A stretch of DNA of 64,000 bases from Streptomyces aidingensis (GCF_900112355.1 NZ_FOLM01000003.1:192274-256273), one strand, 5' to 3'. Shown: positions 41,516-51,123, numbered from the stretch's first letter. A program made the numbers and translations. The notes: generated by a model not told the origin, from the sequence alone.

Positions 41516-43258
41516 ATGAGCACCGAAGCCGGAGCGGAAGCCGGCGCCGACACCGGCGACGGAGTTCCCGCGGAGCACCGGCAGCCGCCGGACCCGCGGG
41601 TGATCGCCATCGGGGTGGCCGTGGTGCTGGCCGTGGTGGCCTGGGCCGCCATCGGCACCGACGGCTTCGCCGACGCCGCCGACGCGGCCCTGGACCGGGT
41701 GCTGCGCAACTTCGCCTGGCTGTTCGTGGTGGCCGCGGACGTGTTCCTGGTGCTGGCCGTGGTGGTGGCGTTCAGCCGCTTCGGCCGGATCCGGCTCGGC
41801 CGGGACACCGACGAACCCGAGTTCACCAATCTGGCCTGGATCGCCATGATGTTCAGCGCCGGCATGGGCATCGGGCTGATGTTCTTCGGGGTCGGCGAAC
41901 CCCTGTTGCACTACGCCTCCCCGCCGCCGTTCACCGGCGCGGCGCCCCAGAGCGACAGCGCCGCCCGCGTCGCGCTGGAGTTCTCCTTCTTCCACTGGAC
42001 GCTGCATCCCTGGGCCATCTACGCCGTCACCGGACTCGGCCTGGCCTACGCCACCTTCCGCAAGGGCCGGGGCAACCAGATCAGCTCGGTGTTCGTGCCG
42101 CTTCTCGGCTCGGCACGGGCGGCGGGCTGGCCCGGCCGCCTGGTCAACCTGCTGGCCGTCTTCGCCACCGTCTTCGGCACCGCCACCTCACTGGGCCTGG
42201 GCGCCCTCCAGGTGTCCATCGGGCTGGAGCTGACCACCCCGCTCCAGGACAGCCGCACCCTGGAACTGATCATCATCGCCGCGCTGGGCAGCGCCTTCGT
42301 GGTCTCCGCCTTCTCCGGCCTGCACAAGGGCATCAAATGGCTGAGCAGCATGAACGTGGTGCTCGCGGCCGGGCTGATGACCTTTGTGTTCCTGCTCGGA
42401 CCGACCGTGTGGATCCTGGACGCCATCCCCTCCGGCATCGGCGTCTACCTCCAGGACCTGCTGGTGCTCTCCACCCGCACCGGGGTGTTCGGCGACGAGG
42501 CCTGGATGGGCGACTGGACCATCTTCTACTGGGCCTGGTGGATCTCCTGGGCGCCCTTCGTCGGCACCTTCATCGCCCGCATCTCGCACGGCCGCACGGT
42601 ACGGGAGTTCCTGATCGGGGTGCTGCTGGTGCCCAGCGGCGCCTCGGTGGTGTGGTTCTCCACCATGGGCGGCAGCGCGCTGCGCATCGACGCCGCCGGC
42701 GAGGCCGACCTGACCGGCGAGGTCACCGAGAACGGTGTGGAGGCGGCCATGTTCGGGCTGCTGGACGCGCTGCCGCTGGGCACCCTCACCTCCTTCGTGG
42801 CCATGATCCTGGTCATGACCTACTTCGTGACCAGCGCCGACTCCGCCTCCCTGGTGATGGGTTCGCTCACCACCGGCGGCTCGCTGCATCCGCCGCGCTG
42901 GCTGGTGGTGCTCTGGGGCGTGCTGATGGCGTCGGTGGCGGCGGTGCTGCTGGTGGCCGGCGGGCTGGACGCGCTGAAGACCGCGACCATCCTGGTGGCG
43001 CTGCCGTTCGTGGTGGTGATGCTGGGCATGTGCCTGGCCCTGGTGCGGGAACTGCGCACCGACCCCGGCGCCGGACCGCCCCGCCATCATCCGCTGCACG
43101 GGGTGCGCGACGCCATGCGGGCCATGATCGGCGAGGCCGTGGCCGAGCAGCGCCCCCGGCACCAGCATCCCCGGCTGCGCCGTGCGGCCGAGGCCGTCCG
43201 CAAGGGAGCCGGCCGCGGTGAGCGGGGCGCGGGCGGCGACGGCCCCGGTCCGGCCTGA
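41516..43258 (+). CDS. BCCT-family betaine/choline/carnitine transporter
   Basis: A 580-residue transporter with about twelve membrane helices. Diagnostic segments are MMFSAGMGIGLMFFGVGEPL (unwound helix 3 substrate/sodium region) and FYWAWWISWAPFVGTFIARI (helix 8 tryptophan box that cages the quaternary ammonium group). The ~70-residue C-terminal tail is basic, as in osmosensing members such as BetP. It likely imports glycine betaine or a related osmolyte with sodium or protons. Confidence 0.93.
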   Translation: MSTEAGAEAGADTGDGVPAEHRQPPDPRVIAIGVAVVLAVVAWAAIGTDGFADAADAALDRVLRNFAWLFVVAADVFLVLAVVVAFSRFGRIRLGRDTDEPEFTNLAWIAMMFSAGMGIGLMFFGVGEPLLHYASPPPFTGAAPQSDSAARVALEFSFFHWTLHPWAIYAVTGLGLAYATFRKGRGNQISSVFVPLLGSARAAGWPGRLVNLLAVFATVFGTATSLGLGALQVSIGLELTTPLQDSRTLELIIIAALGSAFVVSAFSGLHKGIKWLSSMNVVLAAGLMTFVFLLGPTVWILDAIPSGIGVYLQDLLVLSTRTGVFGDEAWMGDWTIFYWAWWISWAPFVGTFIARISHGRTVREFLIGVLLVPSGASVVWFSTMGGSALRIDAAGEADLTGEVTENGVEAAMFGLLDALPLGTLTSFVAMILVMTYFVTSADSASLVMGSLTTGGSLHPPRWLVVLWGVLMASVAAVLLVAGGLDALKTATILVALPFVVVMLGMCLALVRELRTDPGAGPPRHHPLHGVRDAMRAMIGEAVAEQRPRHQHPRLRRAAEAVRKGAGRGERGAGGDGPGPA

Positions 43259-43266
43259 GTCCCGGC

Positions 43267-44703
43267 CTAGCCGGCGCCGAGCGGGCCGCGCAGCCGCTGC
43301 CAGACGGCGCGGGCCGCGTTGTGCCCGGACATCCCGTGCACCCCCGGGCCCGGCCAGGTGGCCGAGGAGCACAGGAACACCGCCGGATGCCCGGTGGCGT
43401 AGGGGTTCCAGGCCGGACGCGGCCGGAACAGGGTCTGCAGCCCCCGGTACGCCCCGCAGGCGATGTCCCCGCCCACATAGTTGGCGTTCCGCCGGGCCAG
43501 CTCGGCCGGGCCGGCCACCGCGCGGGCCAGCACCAGATCCCGGAAGCCGGGCGCGAAGCGTTCGATCTGCCGCTCGATGGCCCCGGTCAGATCGCCGTCC
43601 CAGCCGTTGGGCACATGCCCGTAGGCCCAGAACACATGCTTGCCCTCGGGAGCCCGGCCGGGATCGAACACCGTCGGCTGACAGGTGATCAGAAAGGGCC
43701 GGTCCGGGGCCCGGCCCGCGATCGAGGCGTCGTGCAGCGCCGTCCCGATCTCCTCCGCGGAGGCCCCCACATGCACCGTGCCGGCCCGCCGCAGATCGGG
43801 GTCCCGCCACGGCACCGGTCCGCTCAGCGCATAGTCGATCTTGAACGAGGCGGCGCCGTAGCGGAAGTTGCGGAAGGCCCGGCCCAGCCCGGCGATCCGG
43901 GCCAGCGCGGTGGGCGAGGTGTCGAAGACATAGGCGCGGGCCGGCGGCAGATCGTCCAGCCGCTTCACCTCGAAACCGGTGTGCACCGTGCCGCCGCACT
44001 CCGCCAGCAGTCCGGCCAGCGCGTCCGAGACGGCCTGCGAGCCGCCGCGTGCGACGGGCCAGCCCTTGTCGTGCGCGGCCAGCGCGAAGGTCAGCGCGAT
44101 ACCGCTGCTCGCCGGGGTGGACAGCGGGGCCATCACATGCGCGGCCAGCCCGGCCAGCAGGGCCCGGGCCCGGGTGTCGCGGAAGCGGCGGATCAGCCAG
44201 GAGACCGGCTGCACTCCCGCCAGCCCGAACCGGGCCAGCGTCACCGGGCCGCGCGGCGGCAGGCTCCGCCAGGGCACCGAGAGGAAATCCGCCGCCAGGG
44301 TGTCCCACCGGCCGGTGAACGGCTCCATCAGCCGCCGGTAGGCGCCGGCGTCCCGGGCCCCCAGCGAGGCCGCGGTCACCCCGACCGACCGGGACAGCAC
44401 CACCGGCGGGCCGCCGTCCGCCATCGGCTGCGCCATCGGGATCTCCGGGTGCACCCACTCCAGGCCGTGGGCCCGCAGCGGCATGGCCGCGAAGGCGGGC
44501 GAGCCGATGCCCATCGGATGCGCGGCCGAGCAGGGGTCATGGCGGAACCCGGGCAGCGTCAGCTCCTCGGTGCGGGCGCCGCCGCCCACCGTCTCCCGGG
44601 CCTCGAACACCTCCACCGAGAAGCCGCGCCGGGCCAGTTCCACCGCGGCGGTCAGCCCGTTCGGTCCGGCTCCGACCACCACCACATCACGGATCGACGG
44701 CAC
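43267..44703 (-). CDS. Phytoene desaturase-like FAD-dependent oxidoreductase
   Basis: A 478-residue flavoprotein. The N-terminal dinucleotide fold [21 protein letters not shown] and the second GG-motif ([12 protein letters not shown]) bind FAD; the C-terminal [20 protein letters not shown] closes the FAD site as in CrtI-like enzymes. Homologues are common in actinobacteria and mostly uncharacterised. No carotenoid gene is adjacent, so a carotenoid role is unsupported. GTG 44703 after GGGGAGAG. Confidence 0.85.
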   Translation of the reverse strand: MPSIRDVVVVGAGPNGLTAAVELARRGFSVEVFEARETVGGGARTEELTLPGFRHDPCSAAHPMGIGSPAFAAMPLRAHGLEWVHPEIPMAQPMADGGPPVVLSRSVGVTAASLGARDAGAYRRLMEPFTGRWDTLAADFLSVPWRSLPPRGPVTLARFGLAGVQPVSWLIRRFRDTRARALLAGLAAHVMAPLSTPASSGIALTFALAAHDKGWPVARGGSQAVSDALAGLLAECGGTVHTGFEVKRLDDLPPARAYVFDTSPTALARIAGLGRAFRNFRYGAASFKIDYALSGPVPWRDPDLRRAGTVHVGASAEEIGTALHDASIAGRAPDRPFLITCQPTVFDPGRAPEGKHVFWAYGHVPNGWDGDLTGAIERQIERFAPGFRDLVLARAVAGPAELARRNANYVGGDIACGAYRGLQTLFRPRPAWNPYATGHPAVFLCSSATWPGPGVHGMSGHNAARAVWQRLRGPLGAG

Positions 44704-44766
44704 GGTCAGGCTCTCCCCTCGCCGGTGAGGCTTCGGTAGCGGTGCGCGGGCGGCGGGCCCCGCCGG

Positions 44767-45597
44767 TCAGGCGGAATCCGGCCGGGCCGCGGCCAGGACT
44801 GTGAGGATACGCCGCGCCGTGTGCTCGTCACGCGCCGCGGTGAACGGCAGGGCGTTGCCGCCGGTGATCCGGTACGGCGAGCCGTCCGCGGCCAGCGCCA
44901 CCCCGCCCGCCTCGGCCACCAGCAGCAGGCCCGCGGCATGGTCCCACGCCTTCTCCCAGGTGTAGACCAGGGCGTCCAGATGGCCGCGGGCGACCCGCAG
45001 ATACTCCACCCCCACGCTGCCGCTGGGCCGCGGTTCGAAGCCCGGCGTGTACAGCGCCGCCATGATCTTCTGGTGCTCCTCGGTGGCGAAGTCCGGATGG
45101 GTCAGGGCGATGTCCAGGGATGCGCCGGGCGCGGGCGAACCGGCCCGCAGACGCTCGCCGTTGAGCCAGGCCCCGGCACCACGGCGGGCGGTGGCCATCA
45201 GGTCCTGGGCCGGGAGGTAGGTCCAGGAGGCCAGGAGCCGGCCGTGCTGGGCGAGGGTGAGCAGGGTGCAGAACCCCGGCCCGCCGCGCACGAACTGCCG
45301 GGTGCCGTCCACCGGATCGATGATCCACACCGGGGCGCCGCCGCGCAGCGCGTCATAGCTGGCCGGGTCCTCGTACACCCCCTCCTCGCCGACCACCAGG
45401 GAGCCGGGCAGCAGCGCGGTGAGCGCGTCGGTGAGCAGCCGCTCGGCCTGCCGGTCGGCGACGGTGACCACGTCGTGCGGGCCGGATTTGCTCGACACCT
45501 CGTCCTCGGCGAGCTGCCGCCAGCGCGGCATGATCTCCACGGCGGCGGCGCGCCGTACCGCGTCCTCGGCTCTGGCTGCCAGCTCTTCGTCGATCAT
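44767..45597 (-). CDS. Inositol monophosphatase-family phosphatase
   Basis: A 276-residue protein with the metal-binding glutamate of LVVGEEGVYED, the IIDPVDGTRQFVRG motif and the late WEKAWDHAAGLLLVAEAGG. These are the three metal-site motifs of the inositol/histidinol/3'-phosphoadenosine phosphatase family. Which phosphomonoester it cleaves cannot be decided. ATG 45597. Confidence 0.9.
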   Translation of the reverse strand: MIDEELAARAEDAVRRAAAVEIMPRWRQLAEDEVSSKSGPHDVVTVADRQAERLLTDALTALLPGSLVVGEEGVYEDPASYDALRGGAPVWIIDPVDGTRQFVRGGPGFCTLLTLAQHGRLLASWTYLPAQDLMATARRGAGAWLNGERLRAGSPAPGASLDIALTHPDFATEEHQKIMAALYTPGFEPRPSGSVGVEYLRVARGHLDALVYTWEKAWDHAAGLLLVAEAGGVALAADGSPYRITGGNALPFTAARDEHTARRILTVLAAARPDSA

Positions 45598-45701
45598 GTG
45601 ACCATCGAAACACGCCGCGGCTCACGATGCGGCATGGAATGCCGAACGCGCCCAGGATTCCGGCCCCGCGCCGCGCCGGCCACCGGCGGCCGGCGGCGGG
45701 G

Positions 45702-47030
45702 TCAGGCGACGCCGGCGCGGCGGAGTTCGGTGGTGAGGGCGTGATGGTGCAGGGGGGAGACCTGCCGGGCCGCGTCCAGCAGCAGCGGGGTGACGACCGA
45801 GGGGGCGTCCAGCGCCGCGCCGACCGCCTCCTGCGCGGTCTTGGACCGCACCACGGCGGTGAGCAGGGTGACCGCCTCCGCGGCCAGCCCGGCGTTCGTC
45901 AGCTCCGCGGCGATGGTGCCCGCCTCCCCGGCGGGCCGGGCCGCGCTCTGCCGCAGCAGCCGGCCGCACTCCCGCGCCCGGCCCGCCGCGGCCAGCGACT
46001 CGGCCACGGCGGCCAGCCGGTCCACAGGCAGCGCCGCGGCCTCCCACAGCAGGGTGTCGATCTCCGGCTCCAGGCCCGCCCCGGCCATGCCGTCCAGCAC
46101 CAGCGGCAGGCGGCGGCCGGGGCCGCCGAGCACCTCGCACAGGGCGGCGTAGAACTGTCCGCCGCTGCCCTCCCGGCGCAGCCGGACCAGCCGGGCGGTC
46201 AGCTCGGCCGCCAGGCGCCGGTCCTCCTCGCCGGGCGGCTCGGGCCGCGGGCGGAGGGGACTCTCCGGTGCCGCGCCGGCGAACCGGGAGCCGGTGGGCC
46301 GGGCACCGCCCGGACGGTCCGGGGCCGCCGGCGCCGGGACGGGCCGCGGCGCCGGCGGTGCCGGGGCCTCCTCGGCGGCGCCGGCGAACCGCGCCCCGCG
46401 CGGCCTGGCCTTCTTCGCGCTCCGGGCCCGTGTGCCGCCTCCGGCGCTCCCGGCGCTCCCGGCGCTCCCGGAGGCTGCCGGGTTTCCGGTGCCGGGGACG
46501 GCGCGCAGCCTCGGTGCGGGCAGGGCGGCGATGCGCTGCTCCAGTTCGGCCAGCCGGGCCCGGGCCCGGTGCTCGTCGTCCCGGGCCCACAGCCGCAGCG
46601 CCGCGAACCGCTCGGCCTCCCGGTGGCGGCCGTCCGTCCCGGCCTGCCGGGCGGCCTCGGCGAGCTGCTGCTCCTGGCGGACCGCCTCGCGCCGCTCCCG
46701 CTCCGCCCGGGCGCGCTGCCGCAGCAGCAGCTCCCTGGCGTCCGGCCGCCGGTCCTCGTCGCGCAGCGCGGCGTCGTACCAGTGGCGCAGCGAGCGGGCC
46801 CGCGGCTCGGCTGCCCCGGTGCCGTGCCGGGCCGAGAAGTCGTGCAGCAGATCCGTCACCACGTCCCAGGGCGGCAGAACGCGGCCGGACAGCCAGGCCG
46901 CCAGCTCCTCCGGCGCGCGGGCGGCGAAGGCCGCATACCATCCGCTCGCCGGATCGAGGGCCCGGACGATCAGGCGCAGTTCGGCGTGGAACGCCGCCTC
47001 GGGTTCCTCCGGCTTCGACATCTCGGCCAT
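45702..47030 (-). CDS. Large hypothetical protein with charged coiled coil and helical C-terminal domain
   Basis: A 442-residue protein without a recognised family. Residues ~1-95 look globular (ASGWYAAFAARAPEELAAWL). About 95-175 is a charged coiled coil (RQRARAERERREAVRQEQQL). About 175-260 is a low-complexity linker with two RFAGAA motifs (ARFAGAAEEA, SRFAGAAPES). The last 170 residues are regular helices resembling ARM/TPR-like packing. Cytoplasmic. ATG 47030 is preferred over the TTG at 47042; Shine-Dalgarno support is weak. Confidence 0.65.
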   Translation of the reverse strand: MAEMSKPEEPEAAFHAELRLIVRALDPASGWYAAFAARAPEELAAWLSGRVLPPWDVVTDLLHDFSARHGTGAAEPRARSLRHWYDAALRDEDRRPDARELLLRQRARAERERREAVRQEQQLAEAARQAGTDGRHREAERFAALRLWARDDEHRARARLAELEQRIAALPAPRLRAVPGTGNPAASGSAGSAGSAGGGTRARSAKKARPRGARFAGAAEEAPAPPAPRPVPAPAAPDRPGGARPTGSRFAGAAPESPLRPRPEPPGEEDRRLAAELTARLVRLRREGSGGQFYAALCEVLGGPGRRLPLVLDGMAGAGLEPEIDTLLWEAAALPVDRLAAVAESLAAAGRARECGRLLRQSAARPAGEAGTIAAELTNAGLAAEAVTLLTAVVRSKTAQEAVGAALDAPSVVTPLLLDAARQVSPLHHHALTTELRRAGVA

Positions 47031-47144
47031 GACGATACTCAACCGAAGATGTGTTACGGGAAGCGTTTCCGCTTTGCTACAGCGGCTTTTCGGCCTCTTC
47101 CCGGTTTCCCGCCCCGGCTGCCGTCCCGCCGGCCGGACGGGACG

Positions 47145-49001
47145 TCAGCGGCCGACCGCGTAGCCCTGCATGCCGCGCGGGTTGGCGGCGGCCGAGAGCA
47201 CCCCCGTCTCCGGGTCGCGGGCCACCGCGCACAGCCGTCCCTCGGTCCAGGGCGCGGCCACCGTCACCCGGTGTCCGCGCCGCCGGAGCTCCTCGATCAC
47301 CCGCTCGCCGGCCCGCGACTCCACGGTCACACTGCCCGGCCGCGTTGCGCGCGGGAAGAACGAACTGGGGAAGCTGTCCTGGTGCCAGCCGGGCGCGTCG
47401 ATGGCGCCCTGGAGGTCCGGCCCGCCGCGCACCGGCCGCCCGCGCAGCGCCACGTCCAGGAAGAAATGCGTCTGCCACTGGTCCTGCTGGTCGCCGCCCG
47501 GGGTGCCGAAGGCCAGCACCGGCTCGCCGTCGCGCAGCGCCAGCGAGGGGGTCAGCGTGGTGCGTGGCCGGCGGCCGGGAGTCAGCGAGGACGGCAGGCC
47601 GGGCTCCAGCCAGGTCATCTGCAGCCGGGTGCCCAGCGGAAAGCCCAGACCGGGCACGACCGGGCTGGAGTGCACCCAGCCGCCGCTGGGGGTGGCGCTG
47701 ACCATGTTGCCCCAGCGGTCCACCACATCGACATGGCAGGTGTCGCCGCGCATCTCGCCGGTGGGGGCCACGGTCGGCTCGCCGGTGCCCGGGGGCGCCC
47801 CCGCGGCGGTCGAGCCGATGCCCATGGCGTCGTAGCCGGGGTCGCCCGCCGGCGTCGTCCGCCCGGCGTGCGTGGCCAGCACCGGGGTCCGGCCGTCCGG
47901 TGATCCCGGGCGCAGGGCGGGGTCGGCCCGGTCGCCGATCAGCGCCCGCCGGGCGGCGTTGTACTCCGGCGACAGCAGGGCGGCCAGCGGCACCTCGGCG
48001 GCGTCGCCGTACCAGGCCTCGCGGTCGGCCATGGCCAGCTTGCTCGCCTCGATCAGGGCGTGCAGATACTCCGGCGAGCCGAGGCCCTCGGGGCTGATCA
48101 CCCCGCTCAGCGCGCCCGGCAGCCCGCCGTCCAGCAGGGCGAGCTGCTGGAGCAGCACCGGGCCCTGGCTCCACGGGCCGGCCTTGCAGACCGTCCAGCC
48201 GCGCCAGTCGTAGGTCACCGGCTCCTCGTAGCCGGCCGACCAGCCGGCCAGGTCGTCGCCGGTCAGCACCCCGGCGTGGCGCTCGCCGCTGGAGTCCATG
48301 GCCGGCCGGGCGGCGTGCGCGGCGATCGCCTCGCCGATGAAGCCCTCCCGCCAGGTCCGCCGGGCGGCCTCGATCTGCGCCTCGCGGTCCGGGCCGGCGG
48401 CTTCTGCCTCGGCGAGCAGCCGGCGCCAGGTGGCGGCCAGATCCGGGTTGCGCAGCAGCGAGCCGGGGGCCGGGGCGGCGCCGCCGGGCAGCCAGACCGC
48501 GGCCGAGGCGGTCCACTCGGTCTCGAACAGTTCGCGGACGGCCTCGATGGTGCCGGTGATGCGCTCCACCGCGGGGTGGCCGTGCTCGGCGTAGCCGATG
48601 GCGTATTTCAGCACCTCGGCCGGGGTCCGGGTGCCGTGGTCGCGCAGCAGCACCATCCAGGCGTCGAAGGCACCGGGGATCACCGCGGCCAGCGGGCCGG
48701 TGCCGGGCACCAGGTCCAGACCCAGCGAGCGGTAGTGCGCGATGGTGGCCCCGGCCGGCGCCGGGCCCTGGCCGCACAGCACCCGGACCCGGCCGCCCGC
48801 CGGGGCCAGGATGACCGGCACGTCCCCGGCCGGGCCGTTGAGGTGCGGCTCCACCACGTGCAGCACAAAGCCGGCCGCGACCGCCGCGTCGAAGGCGTTG
48901 CCGCCGTCCTCCAGCACCGCCATGGCGGACTGGGAGGCCAGCCAGTGGGTGGAGGAGACCATTCCGAAGGTGCCCTGAAGGGTCGGCCGGGTGGTAAACA
49001 T
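47145..49001 (-). CDS. Gamma-glutamyltransferase family protein (YwrD-like)
   Basis: A 618-residue Ntn-hydrolase. The start (MVSSTHWLASQSAMAVLEDG, GGNAFDAAVAAGFVLHVVEP) is typical of GGT. The autoprocessing nucleophile is the Thr of RGDTCHVDVVDRWGNMVSAT near residue 391, dividing large and small subunits. The late AFGTPGGDQQDQWQTHF matches the g-glutamyl site region. No signal peptide, so cytoplasmic, as in YwrD-type members. The start codon lies seven bases from a TACGAT box in a 23-base divergent spacer. Confidence 0.9.
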   Translation of the reverse strand: MFTTRPTLQGTFGMVSSTHWLASQSAMAVLEDGGNAFDAAVAAGFVLHVVEPHLNGPAGDVPVILAPAGGRVRVLCGQGPAPAGATIAHYRSLGLDLVPGTGPLAAVIPGAFDAWMVLLRDHGTRTPAEVLKYAIGYAEHGHPAVERITGTIEAVRELFETEWTASAAVWLPGGAAPAPGSLLRNPDLAATWRRLLAEAEAAGPDREAQIEAARRTWREGFIGEAIAAHAARPAMDSSGERHAGVLTGDDLAGWSAGYEEPVTYDWRGWTVCKAGPWSQGPVLLQQLALLDGGLPGALSGVISPEGLGSPEYLHALIEASKLAMADREAWYGDAAEVPLAALLSPEYNAARRALIGDRADPALRPGSPDGRTPVLATHAGRTTPAGDPGYDAMGIGSTAAGAPPGTGEPTVAPTGEMRGDTCHVDVVDRWGNMVSATPSGGWVHSSPVVPGLGFPLGTRLQMTWLEPGLPSSLTPGRRPRTTLTPSLALRDGEPVLAFGTPGGDQQDQWQTHFFLDVALRGRPVRGGPDLQGAIDAPGWHQDSFPSSFFPRATRPGSVTVESRAGERVIEELRRRGHRVTVAAPWTEGRLCAVARDPETGVLSAAANPRGMQGYAVGR

Positions 49002-49008
49002 GCCGGTG

Positions 49009-49018
49009 ATCGTAAGCT
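49009..49018. promoter_or_regulatory. Overlapping divergent -10 elements
   Basis: In a 23-base spacer, TACGAT (minus strand, 49009-49014) lies seven bases from the GGT ATG. TAAGCT (plus strand, 49013-49018) lies six bases from the sirtuin ATG. Both transcripts would be leaderless and the boxes overlap, so the two promoters probably compete. Confidence 0.5.
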
Positions 49019-49024
49019 TTTCCT

Positions 49025-49768
49025 ATGAACGCTGACGAGGGGCGGCGTCGGCCCATGGTGGCGATTCTCAGCGGGGCGGGGATCTCCACCGACTCCGGCA
49101 TCCCCGACTACCGCGGTCCGAACGGCCTGTGGCGCCGTGATCCCGGCGCCGGGAAGCTGGTCAGCCACGAGGCCTATATGAGCGATCCGGAGGTCCGCCG
49201 CCGGGCCTGGCGGGTCCGGCTGGACAGTCCCGCGCTGCGCGCCGAGCCCAATGCCGCGCACCGCGCCGTGGCCGGGCTGGAGCGCTCCGGGACCCCGGTG
49301 CGGGTGCTCACCCAGAATGTGGACGGGCTGCACCAGAAGGCCGGCATGCCGGAGCGCAAGGTGCTGGAGCTGCACGGCAACGCGCACACCGTGGAGTGCA
49401 CCGGCTGCGGCGTACGCGGTCCGATGAGCGAGGCGCTGGAGCGGGTGGCGGCGGGCGAGGAGGACCCGGACTGCCGGTCCTGCGGTGCGGTGCTGAAGTC
49501 GGCCACGGTGATGTTCGGGCAGCGGCTCGACCCCGGGGTGCTGGCCGATGCCGTGGCCATCGCGCGGGCCTGCGAGATCTTTCTCGCGGTGGGCACCAGC
49601 CTCCAGGTCCAGCCGGCCGCCTCGCTGGCCGGGCTGGCCGCCGGGCAGGGCGCCCGGCTGATCATCGTCAACGCCCAGCCCACGCCCTATGACGAGCTGG
49701 CCGACGAGGTGATCCGCACCCCGATCGGCGAGTCGCTGCCGCCGCTGCTGGCCGCGCTGGCGCGCTGA
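49025..49768 (+). CDS. NAD-dependent protein deacetylase, sirtuin
   Basis: A 247-residue SIR2 protein with all family motifs: LSGAGISTDSGIPDYRG, TQNVDGLHQKAG, LHGN with the catalytic histidine, a four-cysteine zinc site (CTGCG and CRSCG), VGTSLQVQPAA and IVNAQPTPYD. It removes acyl groups from lysines, releasing nicotinamide and O-acyl-ADP-ribose. Probably leaderless. Confidence 0.95.
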   Translation: MNADEGRRRPMVAILSGAGISTDSGIPDYRGPNGLWRRDPGAGKLVSHEAYMSDPEVRRRAWRVRLDSPALRAEPNAAHRAVAGLERSGTPVRVLTQNVDGLHQKAGMPERKVLELHGNAHTVECTGCGVRGPMSEALERVAAGEEDPDCRSCGAVLKSATVMFGQRLDPGVLADAVAIARACEIFLAVGTSLQVQPAASLAGLAAGQGARLIIVNAQPTPYDELADEVIRTPIGESLPPLLAALAR

Positions 49769-49834
49769 CGGGGGCGGGCGCCCGGGCGGAGGGCGGCGCG
49801 CGCCGCACATCTGGCGCGCCGGCGCACAAGAGCG

Positions 49835-49840
49835 CACGAT
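49835..49840 (+). promoter_or_regulatory. -10-like element of a possible leaderless promoter
   Basis: CACGAT followed by six bases and the GTG at 49847. Confidence 0.4.
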
Positions 49841-49846
49841 GGCGGT

Positions 49847-50056
49847 GTGACCGTGCCCAGGATCGTTGTCTACCCGCCCACCCCGGGCGGGGGCCGCCGG
49901 GTACGGGTGGACCGGGAGATCCTCGGCATCGCCCGGTCGACCGGGGAACTGGTGGAGTTCCTGCGCCGCGCGGGGGCCGATCCGGAGAGCATCGACATCA
50001 CCGATCCCGCGGTGGTGGAGTGGCGCGGGCCGGGGCCGGAGGTCTGGGCGGAATAG
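49847..50056 (+). CDS. Small conserved-looking protein, function unknown
   Basis: A 69-residue soluble protein (VPRIVVYPPTPGGGRRVRVD, then ELVEFLRRAGADPESIDITD) with a compact b-a-b look. No family recognised. GTG start six bases from a CACGAT box; it ends just before a strong terminator palindrome. Codon bias is typical of real genes here. Confidence 0.55.
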   Translation: MTVPRIVVYPPTPGGGRRVRVDREILGIARSTGELVEFLRRAGADPESIDITDPAVVEWRGPGPEVWAE

Positions 50057-50060
50057 CCGC

Positions 50061-50088
50061 GGCCGGCCGCGCCGCGGCGCGGCCGGCC
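50061..50088. terminator. Perfect 28-base palindrome, bidirectional terminator
   Basis: Reads GGCCGGCCGCGCCG and then its exact reverse complement. It lies between the convergent small protein gene (ends 50056) and PGRP amidase gene (ends 50110). Confidence 0.75.
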
Positions 50089-50109
50089 CGTTGCGTCGCG
50101 CCGGCGGGG

Positions 50110-50895
50110 TCAGCCGGTGACGTCGAACCTGTACTTGTCGCCGAGCCTGGTCAGCGAGGTGCGGCCGGGGATGCCGTCCGCGTCCGAGCCGCTGAAGCCC
50201 AGACGGCGCTGCCAGGCGGCATAGGCCGACACGGTCGCCGTGCCGAAGTGCCCGTCCGCGTAGCGCGAGGCCAGCAGGCCCTCCTTCACCAGGGCGGCCT
50301 CCACCGTCTTGACCCCGGAGTACGAGACCGGGGTACCGGACCTGGGCGGGTCGTTGCGCGCCGCCGCGACCAGCTTGGCCAGCGAGACCGAGGGTCTGCC
50401 GGGCGAGGAGCCGCCGCCGGGCCGGGGCATGCCGTCCCGCACCCAGTCGTACAGCGGGTCGCCCGGGCACTGGGTCGAGATACCGTCCCGGTGGCCCTTC
50501 TTCGCCAGCGTTCTGCCGGTGCGGCGGCATGCCTCGTCGTAGACGTCGCGGGCCGCGCGCAGCGCGGCGTCGCTGGGCTTCTGGCTGCCGCCGATGGCGA
50601 CATAGACGCCGAAGCCGGTGCGGTTGTAGCCGGGGCAGTGGGCGCCGACCAGGCCCCAGCCGCGGCCCTCGTAGACGGCGCCGTCCTGGTCGACCAGGAA
50701 GTGGTAGCCGACCCCGGACCAGCCGTTGGCGAGATGGATCGCCTCCACCTCGCGGGGCACCCGGACGCCCGTGGAGTAGGGGGGCGGGTCGCCGTGGTAG
50801 TGCATCATCACCGTCGTCCGCTCCGAAAGGGACACCGAGCGCGGTGTGCCCTGCCAGGGTTTGGCGCCCCAGTCGGCGCGGGTGATCAGTTCCAT
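50110..50895 (-). CDS. PGRP-type N-acetylmuramoyl-L-alanine amidase with C-terminal peptidoglycan-binding domain
   Basis: A 261-residue protein. Residues 1-165 are a peptidoglycan-recognition amidase: ITRADWGAKPW, the zinc histidine in VMMHYHGDPPP, YHFLVDQDGAVYEGRGW, and the second zinc site HRDGISTQCPGD. The C-terminal ~85 residues form a PG_binding-like helical domain (SGVKTVEAALVKEGLLASRY, FGTATVSAYAAWQRRLG). No signal peptide with this start, so export is unexplained and an endolysin-like origin is possible. ATG 50895 is supported by AGGAG; the frame could extend to 51093 but adds no export signal. Confidence 0.87.
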   Translation of the reverse strand: MELITRADWGAKPWQGTPRSVSLSERTTVMMHYHGDPPPYSTGVRVPREVEAIHLANGWSGVGYHFLVDQDGAVYEGRGWGLVGAHCPGYNRTGFGVYVAIGGSQKPSDAALRAARDVYDEACRRTGRTLAKKGHRDGISTQCPGDPLYDWVRDGMPRPGGGSSPGRPSVSLAKLVAAARNDPPRSGTPVSYSGVKTVEAALVKEGLLASRYADGHFGTATVSAYAAWQRRLGFSGSDADGIPGRTSLTRLGDKYRFDVTG

Positions 50896-51123
50896 GGTGG
50901 TGCTCCTAGGGGCAGGGAAGGGGATGCCGGAGGGGGCCACGCCGGCCCCGTCACGGGCACGGCGGACAAGGGCCGGAACGTTCAACTGGTCCGGCCCGTT
51001 CATGAGTTGTCCGCCTTGACAGTCTGTTGCCCACAATATGGCGAAACAGACCGCACCCGTGGGTGAATATGTGAACTCTCCGGGGGTGTTCACCCCGCCC
51101 GGCCGCCCCGGACGGGGGCGGGA

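Noticed and set aside
45630..45644. CGGCA-N5-TGCCG inverted repeat near the inositol-monophosphatase-like start as an operator
   Set aside because: Five-base GC-rich arms are expected by chance in this sequence.
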